This document shows positions 8,482 through 14,749 of a DNA stretch of 64,000 nt, one piece after another (position 1 is the first letter of the stretch; each line of letters opens with the position of its first letter). The stretch comes from Enterobacter chuandaensis (GTDB lineage: Bacteria; Pseudomonadota; Gammaproteobacteria; Enterobacterales; Enterobacteriaceae): NCBI RefSeq assembly GCF_003594915.1, contig NZ_QZCS01000018.1, positions 1 through 64,000 on the forward strand, read 5' to 3'. A model generated the notes under the pieces. That model made no database searches and was not told the origin of the DNA. It saw nothing but the letters and a program-made list of their open reading frames with translations. The position numbers and the translations under genes were made by a program.

Positions 8482-8713
8482 TCAGCTTACCCGATTCCCG
8501 CCCGTTGTGCGGGAATCTTTGTAGAAACCAGACACGCCCACGATGTAACTGACGACAATATCACCGTCCTCGGGATGGAGGCTGAAATCAATGAGAAGAT
8601 ATGAACCATCGAGGATACCGGCATTGATCATTGAATCTCCTGCGACGCGAAATGTATATGTCGATGAGAGGTGGGGAATAAGATGCGACACAGATCGATG
8701 CCGCTCTCGATAT
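8482..8713 (-). pseudogene. UmuD-like S24 peptidase remnant cut by IS26
   Basis: Reading leftward from the IS26 edge gives the core of a UmuD/LexA-type serine peptidase: LIPHLSSTYTFRVAGDSMIN, then AGILDGSYLLIDFSLHPEDG and DIVVSYI. The nucleophile serine is in AGDSM. The N-terminal region is removed by IS26. The part that should carry the catalytic lysine is replaced by GFYKDSRTTGGNRVS, so the protein could not cleave itself. It is a second SOS-related relic within 1 kb of the dinI remnant, suggesting that both came from one mobile element. Confidence 0.7.
8493..8520 (+). terminator. Rho-independent terminator
   Basis: Perfect 9-bp stem GATTCCCGC (8493-8501) / GCGGGAATC (8509-8517), 7-base loop, then TTT. 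It lies 30 bases after the membrane-protein stop. It overlaps the degenerate 3' end of the UmuD-like remnant on the other strand. Confidence 0.7.
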
Positions 8714-9533
8714 GGCACTGTTGCAAAGTTAGCGATGAGGCAGCCTTTTGTCTTATTCAAAGGCCTTACATTTCAAAAACTCTGCTTACCAGGCGCATTT
8801 CGCCCAGGGGATCACCATAATAAAATGCTGAGGCCTGGCCTTTGCGTAGTGCACGCATCACCTCAATACCTTTGATGGTGGCGTAAGCCGTCTTCATGGA
8901 TTTAAATCCCAGCGTGGCGCCGATTATCCGTTTCAGTTTGCCATGATCGCATTCAATCACGTTGTTCCGGTACTTAATCTGTCGGTGTTCAACGTCAGAC
9001 GGGCACCGGCCTTCGCGTTTGAGCAGAGCAAGCGCGCGACCATAGGCGGGCGCTTTATCCGTGTTGATGAATCGCGGGATCTGCCACTTCTTCACGTTGT
9101 TGAGGATTTTACCCAGAAACCGGTATGCAGCTTTGCTGTTACGACGGGAGGAGAGATAAAAATCGACAGTGCGGCCCCGGCTGTCGACGGCCCGGTACAG
9201 ATACGCCCAGCGGCCATTGACCTTCACGTAGGTTTCATCCATGTGCCACGGGCAAAGATCGGAAGGGTTACGCCAGTACCAGCGCAGCCGTTTTTCCATT
9301 TCAGGCGCATAACGCTGAACCCAGCGGTAAATCGTGGAGTGATCGACATTCACTCCGCGTTCAGCCAGCATCTCCTGCAGCTCACGGTAACTGATGCCGT
9401 ATTTGCAGTACCAGCGTACGGCCCACAGAATGATGTCACGCTGAAAATGCCGGCCTTTGAATGGGTTCATGTGCAGCTCCATCAGCAAAAGGGGATGATA
9501 AGTTTATCACCACCGACTATTTGCAACAGTGCC
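8714..9533 (-). mobile_element. IS26 (IS6 family), complete
   Basis: Exactly 820 bp between perfect 14-bp inverted repeats GGCACTGTTGCAAA (8714-8727) and TTTGCAACAGTGCC (9520-9533). Flanking octamers differ (CTCGATAT left, AGAAAACG right), so there is no target duplication. The left side cuts a UmuD-like gene and the right side an integrase gene. For IS26 this is the usual footprint of an adjacent deletion or inversion by replicative transposition, and it means DNA between those two genes was probably removed. Confidence 0.95.
8766..9470 (-). CDS. tnpA: IS26 transposase
   Basis: 234-aa IS6-family DDE transposase, standard length, starting MNPFKGRHFQRDIILWAVRW; an in-frame upstream ATG at 9488 is not used in IS26. 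An N-terminal helix-turn-helix (YRELQEMLAERGVNVDHSTI) is followed by the catalytic domain with WHMDETYVKV (first D), FINTDKAPAY (second D) and NVIECDHGKLKR (E). It carries out replicative transposition and cointegrate formation between IS26 copies. It appears fully functional. Confidence 0.95.
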   Translation of the reverse strand: MNPFKGRHFQRDIILWAVRWYCKYGISYRELQEMLAERGVNVDHSTIYRWVQRYAPEMEKRLRWYWRNPSDLCPWHMDETYVKVNGRWAYLYRAVDSRGRTVDFYLSSRRNSKAAYRFLGKILNNVKKWQIPRFINTDKAPAYGRALALLKREGRCPSDVEHRQIKYRNNVIECDHGKLKRIIGATLGFKSMKTAYATIKGIEVMRALRKGQASAFYYGDPLGEMRLVSRVFEM

Positions 9534-9982
9534 AGAAAACGCTCACCATAAGTCTCAACGGAAGCCTTAAGCTCCTGAATTATTTTAAAGGCATGCTCCC
9601 TTGCGTTATTAATGGAAAATTCAGGGTAACTTCCTACGGAAACGTAAACATTCTTTCCGCGAATACTTTTGCGGACAATAAACTTAATGCGTCCGGATGA
9701 GTGGAATATAGCCTTAAGCCCGGTACATTTTGTATCGCTGGCTTCGATAGTCCGGCCAGTTTGTATTGCACGGGTTTTACACTCATCAAAAAAAGCTTTA
9801 GTGAATGCCTCTCTTTGATTCTTTGGGCTGCGATGTCGGGCCATTGGTTCAACACAGCAATCATCAACGTCAACGCTGGTTTTGATGTTTTGCGCTGACT
9901 TACAAAAGCGACCATCCACAGAATCAACATCATTCTGTTTCATTGTCAGCGTTATTAGGTTTAAAGAACTATCGGGTTTCAT
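9534..9982 (-). pseudogene. Tyrosine-integrase N-terminal stub cut by IS26
   Basis: About 150 residues remain. The recognisable part (about residues 75-145) is the arm-type DNA-binding domain (DUF4102 family) of island integrases: TKCTGLKAIFHSSGRIKFIV, then RKSIRGKNVYVSVGSYPEFS and INNAREHAFKIIQEL. IS26 removes the core-binding and catalytic domains (R-H-R-Y), so no recombinase activity remains. The first 70 residues are less typical and the true start may lie downstream of 9982. Confidence 0.7.
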
Positions 9983-10500
9983 AATGCATACATCTCGCTC
10001 AATTAATACAAATTAAGGGTATTGAGTTAGATGCTGGCCAGCACATGAAGCGAATAGTATTGGCAGAAATACTGAAGTGCAAATCACCGACTCTGACATT
10101 TTGGTGAGAAAAGCACGCGTTAAAGAGGCCTGTTTGCCCCCTTAATCTCCTGAAAGTGCCACTCCCCCACTTTCAGGCCTGAACGTCGTTTCTCCCCATA
10201 AATAATATCGATTATGGGGTGCTGCTTGTTTTTTGAACTATTTAAGGCGTTTTGTGATTGAGAAAATAAGTAAGAAAATCAATAGCAATTGTGCGCAAGC
10301 GTTCTCTCATTTTCAGTTAAAACAGCTCATGCTAATTTTCTTACAAAATGCTGCAAATCGGAAAAAAACGGGATTTAACGCCAGCCCACCACTAAATTTA
10401 AGGACATAATCCAAAATAAGCAAACAACGTAAAAAAAATGTAACTAAAAGTCATTTGAAAACATATTATCAATATGAATCAATTACTTATGGAGATAATC
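9983..10500. other. Gene-less AT-rich stretch
   Basis: About 520 bases upstream of both the integrase stub (leftward) and the ORF at 10501 (rightward), so it should hold divergent promoters. An inverted pair flanks 10195-10219 (CCCCATAA / TTATGGGG). I looked for a repeat of the tRNA-Phe 3' end here and saw none. No gene is supported. Confidence 0.4.
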
Positions 10501-10848
10501 ATGTTTAAACTCACGACCCCCACCAGTCTTCCCCTTCTCAACCTGCCCGCCTCCGCACTGGCGTCCCTCAGCAATGAAATTCTTGGACCCGTCGATGATA
10601 TCGACCTGTTTACCGCCTTCTGGAACGAAACGGGAACCCTGCTCTGGCATCTCAACCACGATGACACACTCCCCGAAGACCCGCTGCTGGCAGTGGCACT
10701 GGCTAACCCGGAATACGTCACCGCACTTGATGATGGCTGGTATCTGCTTCTCGGTATCGTCTGTGATAACGGACAGGGTATCTATCTGGTATTCAGGCCA
10801 GTGACCAATGGCGATGGCGCGTTTTCGTCCATGATAAAGGTAGCGTAG
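10501..10848 (+). CDS. Hypothetical protein, probably 3'-truncated by recombination
   Basis: About 115 aa from ATG 10501, chosen over ATG 10474 because GGAG lies 6 bases upstream. The sequence is acidic with balanced composition (NEILGPVDDIDLFTAFWNET, then ALDDGWYLLLGIVCDNGQGI), looks like a genuine protein, but I do not recognise a family. The last 17 or so codons (RPVTNGDGAFSSMIKVA) are the antisense of the integrase stub on the other strand, so the natural C terminus was lost where the two were joined near 10786. Function unknown. Confidence 0.5.
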   Translation: MFKLTTPTSLPLLNLPASALASLSNEILGPVDDIDLFTAFWNETGTLLWHLNHDDTLPEDPLLAVALANPEYVTALDDGWYLLLGIVCDNGQGIYLVFRPVTNGDGAFSSMIKVA

Positions 10849-11007
10849 CAAAAACTTTTTACGACCTTCTCTTCTGCTGACCAGACACTTGAGGCCGGAA
10901 ATCTCGGTGTCGCTGTATTCGGCATCGGTACTGCGTGCATCGGATGTGTTAGGGGGCAGGGATTTAATGAGCTGATTAGTAAAACGGAAGCGTTTGGGGG
11001 TGGACAT
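10786..11007 (-). pseudogene. Second tyrosine-integrase N-terminal stub
   Basis: From ATG 11007, with a strong AGGAGGT ribosome site upstream, the frame reads MSTPKRFRFTNQLIKSLPPN, then DTEISGLKCLVSRREGRKKF and LLRYLYHGRKRAIAIGHWPE. This is the arm DNA-binding domain of a DUF4102-type integrase, different in sequence from the stub at 9534-9982. Homology stops near 10786, where the frame runs antisense into the ORF at 10501. The catalytic domain is absent. It shows that at least two integrative elements contributed to the island. Confidence 0.7.
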
Positions 11008-11383
11008 ATAACCTCCTGTGACTGGTGTAAAGAACGTCAGGGTTGACCCATCCCCGGCACGGCGCTGTTAATGTCTGAGTTGATTTTCTTGTGTGGCGAA
11101 CGGAATGCTGGTGCCACATGGGATGAATGAAGACGGGAAATGCAGAAAGAGCAGGCTTTACGGTCTGCTTCTGGTCTTAAGGAGAAAGATTGCCGTTGGG
11201 GAAGAGTTCACAGAAATAATATGTGCTTCAGCCGGGTACAATTACATGCCATAAGGACCCGTAGCATTGCCTGTTCGTTGTACTTAGTGTTTTCAGGATA
11301 GAATACATGAACATGACACCATGATAGTCATGGCAACATTTGGTACTATTTCCTTACTTTTATAAGGGAAGAGGATTTTTTGA
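11008..11383. other. Gene-less stretch between integrase stub and DUF4041 gene
   Basis: About 375 bases. It holds the leader of the integrase stub (leftward) and the promoter of the gene at 11384, which has a purine-rich ribosome site (AGGGAAGAGGA, 11365-11375). No coding potential that I can support. Confidence 0.4.
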
Positions 11384-12001
11384 TTGGTCCTGGGACTAAC
11401 AATAGCGGTAGGTGTTCTTGTTGTTTTATTCGTGATTATGACTACGATGCATATTTTATTGAAGAAAAAACATGCAATCGATCTTTTACGTTATAGCAAG
11501 ATTGTTGATCTTGAAGAAGAAGCACGAAAAATGAAAAAGGCTATGGATGATGAAGAAAAGTCCAGCCGCAATGCTATTGATAAAGAAGTGAAAGACAAGC
11601 GTACTGAGATAGATAAAGAGGTTAAAGATAAATATGCAGATATACAGAGGCGTGAAAAAATAGCGAGAGAGCTCATTGCTTCTCAAGAACAAGAGCTAAC
11701 CGACTTAAAAAAATCGTATAATGAGAAACGCCAGCTCCTGTTGGATCTCTCTGCAAAATTAGCAGAAGTTAGTGATTCTGTTGATATGATTGATTATGGT
11801 ATGTATAAACCGCGTTTCGACTATCATGATTCCAAAGCTTTCCAGGAAGCCATTAGTTACAATAAAGAAAGGCAGAAAAGTCTAATTCGACAAGATGCTG
11901 CTTGTGACTTTAATACCAGCTGGGAGGTGAATGGTAGTAAGTCGGAAGGTAAAAAAAATGATCAAGCGGTATGTGAAATTGCTAGTCAGAGCATTCAATA
12001 G
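11384..12001 (+). CDS. DUF4041 protein, N-terminal part (frame broken at A8)
   Basis: TTG start at 11384 with AGAGGA 8 bases upstream. Residues 3-26 form one membrane helix (LGLTIAVGVLVVLFVIMTTM), followed by a highly charged coiled coil (about 38-120, with repeats of DKEVKDK) and the DUF4041 motif region (SVDMIDYGMYKPRFDYHDSK, then CDFNTSWEVNGSKSEGKK). In the family this continues directly into MIKRYVKLLVRAFNSECDAA, which lies in the next frame after an A8 run at 11951-11958. With one A fewer, 11384-12881 would be a single 498-aa protein. As it stands, this ORF ends with 15 unrelated residues. Either a frameshift mutation or a slippage-controlled gene. Confidence 0.7.
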   Translation: MVLGLTIAVGVLVVLFVIMTTMHILLKKKHAIDLLRYSKIVDLEEEARKMKKAMDDEEKSSRNAIDKEVKDKRTEIDKEVKDKYADIQRREKIARELIASQEQELTDLKKSYNEKRQLLLDLSAKLAEVSDSVDMIDYGMYKPRFDYHDSKAFQEAISYNKERQKSLIRQDAACDFNTSWEVNGSKSEGKKNDQAVCEIASQSIQ

Positions 12002-12881
12002 CGAGTGTGACGCCGCAATAGGAAAAATAAAGGCAGGAAATGTTGAACAACTAAAAAAACGTATTGAAAGTGCTTTTGATGCACTCAATAAATTTGGACA
12101 ATCAATGAATATAAGTATCACTTATGATTATCTGAATTTACGGCTGGAAGAATTACTGCTTTGCCACGAAAAAGAACTTAAAATTCAGGATGAGAAAGAT
12201 ATTCTTCGAGAAGAACGTGAATTGCAACGAGAAGAAGAGAAAGCGCAGCGTGAATATGAGAAAGCTATTCGCGATGAGCAAAAGGCAGAGAAAGACTTCC
12301 AGAAGGCAATGGAAAGAGCAAGAAAAGAGCTTGAAAAGGCAAATGCTGAAGAAAAATCCCGTATCGAAGCCAAAATTGCTGATCTCGAACTTCAGGTTGA
12401 AGAGGCAAGGGCCTTGTCTGAACGCGCTAAATCTCAGGCTCAGTTAACCCGAAGCGGCCATGTCTATGTAATTTCTAATATTGGAGCGTTTGGAGAGAAT
12501 GTCTATAAAATTGGTTTAACAAGACGACTTGAACCTGAAGAACGTGTTAATGAACTGGGTTCTGCATCAGTGCCATTTAAATTTGATATCCATGCTTTAA
12601 TTTACTCTGATGATGCTCCAGCACTTGAAACTAGCTTGCATAATGAATTTTCTTCGCACCGAATAAATATGGTTAACAATCGAAAGGAATTCTTTAAGAT
12701 TAAACTATCAGATATTGAGGGTAAGGTTAAATCACTTGGTTTTGATGCGTCATTTACAGAGTATGCACTTGCTCCTGAATATCGTAGTACACTCTCTATT
12801 TTGAATGAAAAAGACAAAGCAAAATCAATTGCAGATACAGTAGAGGATAAGGTTGGAGAATTGTTCCCGGAAATGGCTTAA
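11931..12881 (+). CDS. DUF4041/T5orf172 GIY-YIG nuclease-like protein, C-terminal part
   Basis: Homology begins at codon 11958 (MIKRYVKLLVRAFNSECDAA), so ATG 11958, 9 bases after GGAAGG, is a likelier start than 11931 if this part is made separately. A long Glu/Lys/Arg coiled coil spans about 95-170. The C-terminal T5orf172/MUG113 domain is GIY-YIG-like: GHVYVISN (first motif), VYKIGLTRRL (second motif plus Arg), ETSLHNEF (Glu) and NNRKEFF (Asn), so catalytic residues appear complete. Predicted role: membrane-anchored nuclease-like protein; such genes are frequent in islands and a defence role is possible but unproven. Confidence 0.7.
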   Translation: MVVSRKVKKMIKRYVKLLVRAFNSECDAAIGKIKAGNVEQLKKRIESAFDALNKFGQSMNISITYDYLNLRLEELLLCHEKELKIQDEKDILREERELQREEEKAQREYEKAIRDEQKAEKDFQKAMERARKELEKANAEEKSRIEAKIADLELQVEEARALSERAKSQAQLTRSGHVYVISNIGAFGENVYKIGLTRRLEPEERVNELGSASVPFKFDIHALIYSDDAPALETSLHNEFSSHRINMVNNRKEFFKIKLSDIEGKVKSLGFDASFTEYALAPEYRSTLSILNEKDKAKSIADTVEDKVGELFPEMA

Positions 12882-12906
12882 AGGATTTTTAAATTCATAT
12901 TAAAGG

Positions 12907-12938
12907 CTAGGCAAACCCGTTTCGGCGAGTTTGTCTAG
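12907..12938 (+). terminator. Possible terminator hairpin
   Basis: Ten-base stem CTAGGCAAAC (12907-12916) / GTTTGTCTAG (12929-12938) with one mismatch, 26 bases after the stop of the T5orf172 gene. Only a weak T tract follows, so termination is plausible rather than sure. Confidence 0.45.
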
Positions 12939-13644
12939 GTAATTTAGTTTATGCGGTTATATATAGCATTTATATAATAACTCTGATTAAATCTGATGAT
13001 TTCAAGTCTCATCGAGCCAGCAGCTGCATCGCGCTCACGTTATTTCTTCTTTTGAATGTAAGCATCCAGTTTAACCAAACCATTCGCTTATATAGAATAT
13101 CCAGAGAACGGTTCAAGTATGATCTAAGGTCAATGTCGGCTCATCGCTCAGAGTGGACACTCAAATTTAGCAGTCCAATATGTTTAACTCAATTATCCTT
13201 CTACTGGTAAATCAGCCTACTATGACGTGGAAAGCGGGGGATTTTGCTGATGCGAAGAATCATAAGGGGAAAAACAGGAATATTACAGGTGGAGTAGATG
13301 GTGGAAACACCCGACTGACAAGGGGAGTTGATGACGCTGAGTTTTTCCCCCTTACCTGAAGAGGAGTCTCCCCGGTCTTCCCCCGGGGGGAGGGACAGGT
13401 AATTTGTTGTTAAATAAAGTAAATCATGGAATCCCCCATTTCCCCCGTATTCTCTGCTTCATTATGAATAATCTTAGAGAAAGGAACCGTAGAGGACCGT
13501 AGAAAGACCGTAGCAGTGGGGTAAGGAAGAGGCACATCAGAGGGTGTTGAGGTGTCTAAAAGTAACGAACATCTGCGAAAATGGCGAGAAATCCAGCAAA
13601 AAAATAACGTGTTGCAACGACCAGAAATCTACCGTAGCCAAGAA
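12939..13644. other. Gene-less island end next to tRNA-Phe
   Basis: About 700 bases with no supported gene, where an integrase would normally lie beside the tRNA. It contains G/C-run segments (for example TCTTCCCCCGGGGGGAGGGA near 13378) and the ACCGTAG repeats listed separately. Confidence 0.45.
13486..13637 (+). repeat. ACCGTAG direct repeats near the tRNA-Phe attachment site
   Basis: Four copies of ACCGTAG: 13486-13492, 13496-13502, 13507-13513 and 13631-13637. The first three are spaced 10 and 11 bases, one helical turn, as expected for arm-type integrase or excisionase binding sites at an island end. The function is inferred from spacing and position only. Confidence 0.5.
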
Positions 13645-13672
13645 AGGAAAAAGCCCCGCTTTGCAGCGAGGC
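13645..13672 (-). terminator. tRNA-Phe terminator
   Basis: Read leftward, GCCTCGCT then a short loop then AGCGGGGC, followed by TTTTTCC, starting 11 bases past the tRNA 3' end. Normal placement and form for a stable-RNA terminator. Confidence 0.8.
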
Positions 13673-13683
13673 CTTATGAATAT

Positions 13684-13759
13684 TGGTGCCCGGACTCGGA
13701 ATCGAACCAAGGACACGGGGATTTTCAATCCCCTGCTCTACCGACTGAGCTATCCGGGC
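13684..13759 (-). tRNA. pheV: tRNA-Phe (GAA)
   Basis: 76 bases on the minus strand, beginning GCCCGGATAGCTCAGTCGGT and ending with encoded CCA. The anticodon loop is TTGAAAA (anticodon GAA) and the T-loop GGTTCGATTCC. Acceptor, D, anticodon and T stems all pair. In E. coli the same tRNA (pheV) lies beside yqgA/speC and is a well-known island insertion site; here everything on its 3' side is accessory DNA. The symbol is by position. Confidence 0.97.
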
Positions 13760-13769
13760 AACGGGGCGC

Positions 13770-13798
13770 ATTAAACCCGATCTGCCCGTTGCCGTCAA
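13770..13798 (-). promoter_or_regulatory. tRNA-Phe promoter
   Basis: On the minus strand: -35 TTGACG (13793-13798), a 17-base spacer, and -10 TTTAAT (13770-13775), followed by a GC-rich discriminator GCGCCCCG. The GC-rich discriminator is typical of stringently controlled stable-RNA promoters. Confidence 0.8.
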
Positions 13799-13854
13799 CG
13801 AAAAATGTTGTTTTCGTTACAGACTGCGCAATCTCTCGCCATTTCGCCGCATCC

Positions 13855-14568
13855 TTAAGCGAAAAAGTGCGTCCAGAGCGCGGAGAGCGGCATGGCGAGC
13901 AGCAGCGCGGGCAGCATATTCACCACGGCAAACATTTTGATCCCGCAGATGCGCAACCCGGTCGCCAGCAGCAGCAGGCCGCCGACGGCGGTAAAGTCTG
14001 CCATCATCGCCGGCGTGGTCAGCGGGAGAATCAACGTGGCGCAGGTGGCGAGCGCGAGCTGAATCAGTAGCATCGGCACGCAAATCGCGGCAACGGCAAT
14101 GCCGAGCGTGGTGGCGAAAATGGTGGCGGTGAAGAAATCAAGAAACGCTTTCGCAATCAATATGCTCGGGTCGCCCGTCATCCCTTCCTGCATCGAACCG
14201 AAAATCCCGGTGCCGCTGGCGCAGAACAGAATGATGATGGCAACGTAGTTTTGAATAAACGACTCGTGCGTGCCGTGCTTCGCCTTGCCCGGCCGGGCGA
14301 TCAGGTTTTTGGCTTTACCTACCGCGCTATTGATGCCTTTTTCCAGATAGCAAAACTCGCCAATCAGCGCGCCGAGCAGGGTGGCCAGCACCATCACGGG
14401 CAGGTTGGCGCATTTGATAACCAAAAGGATGCCGATACCTAACGATGCCAGGCCGAATATAGAGGGCATGGATGAGCGAATACGCTCCGGCAGCCGCTGA
14501 CTCAACACTGCGCCCAGTACGCCGCCCAGTAATACGGCTCCGGCGTTAATAAATGGCCCGATAACCAC
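13855..14568 (-). CDS. yqgA: DUF554 inner-membrane protein YqgA
   Basis: 237 aa, close to the 235 aa of E. coli YqgA. It begins MVIGPFINAGAVLLGGVLGA. Six or seven hydrophobic helices are visible, with family-typical SIFGLASLGIGILLVIKCAN, IFGSMQEGMTGDPSILIAKA and ADFTAVGGLLLLATGLRICG. A predicted membrane protein of unknown transport or structural role. It diverges from speC with about 180 bases between start codons, and marks the first core gene after the tRNA-Phe island site. Confidence 0.93.
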   Translation of the reverse strand: MVIGPFINAGAVLLGGVLGAVLSQRLPERIRSSMPSIFGLASLGIGILLVIKCANLPVMVLATLLGALIGEFCYLEKGINSAVGKAKNLIARPGKAKHGTHESFIQNYVAIIILFCASGTGIFGSMQEGMTGDPSILIAKAFLDFFTATIFATTLGIAVAAICVPMLLIQLALATCATLILPLTTPAMMADFTAVGGLLLLATGLRICGIKMFAVVNMLPALLLAMPLSALWTHFFA

Positions 14569-14720
14569 GGTGAACTCCTGTTATTTACTCATTGATATTG
14601 CATTATTATGGCACGTCAAGGCTGCGCGGGGCTTAGCTTTGGGTGGTTTCGTGCATACTGATTCCTTCTTGCACCTCAAAATAAAAGGTGACATTATTGC
14701 GCGAATTTTCTCCTCCCTGT

Positions 14721-14740
14721 CTCACCGTTCGGTGAGGGTA
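14721..14740 (+). promoter_or_regulatory. Hairpin over the speC ribosome binding site
   Basis: Perfect 6-bp stem CTCACC (14721-14726) / GGTGAG (14731-14736) with loop GTTC. The 3' arm includes the start of the speC Shine-Dalgarno GAGGG (14734-14738), 11 bases before ATG 14750. It could restrict translation of ornithine decarboxylase. The structure is seen; the regulatory effect is inferred. Confidence 0.5.
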
Positions 14741-14749
14741 ACTGCGTCT

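Noticed and set aside
9983..13683. Search for a second copy of the tRNA-Phe 3' end (attachment repeat)
   Set aside because: No convincing repeat of the tRNA tail was seen by eye; the far attachment site probably lies left of the window.
13552..14070. 172-codon ORF running through the tRNA-Phe gene
   Set aside because: Reads antisense through the tRNA, its promoter and the 3' end of yqgA; not a gene.
14570..14749. 60-codon N-terminal extension of speC
   Set aside because: No similarity to ornithine decarboxylases; the known 711-aa start at 14750 has its own ribosome site.
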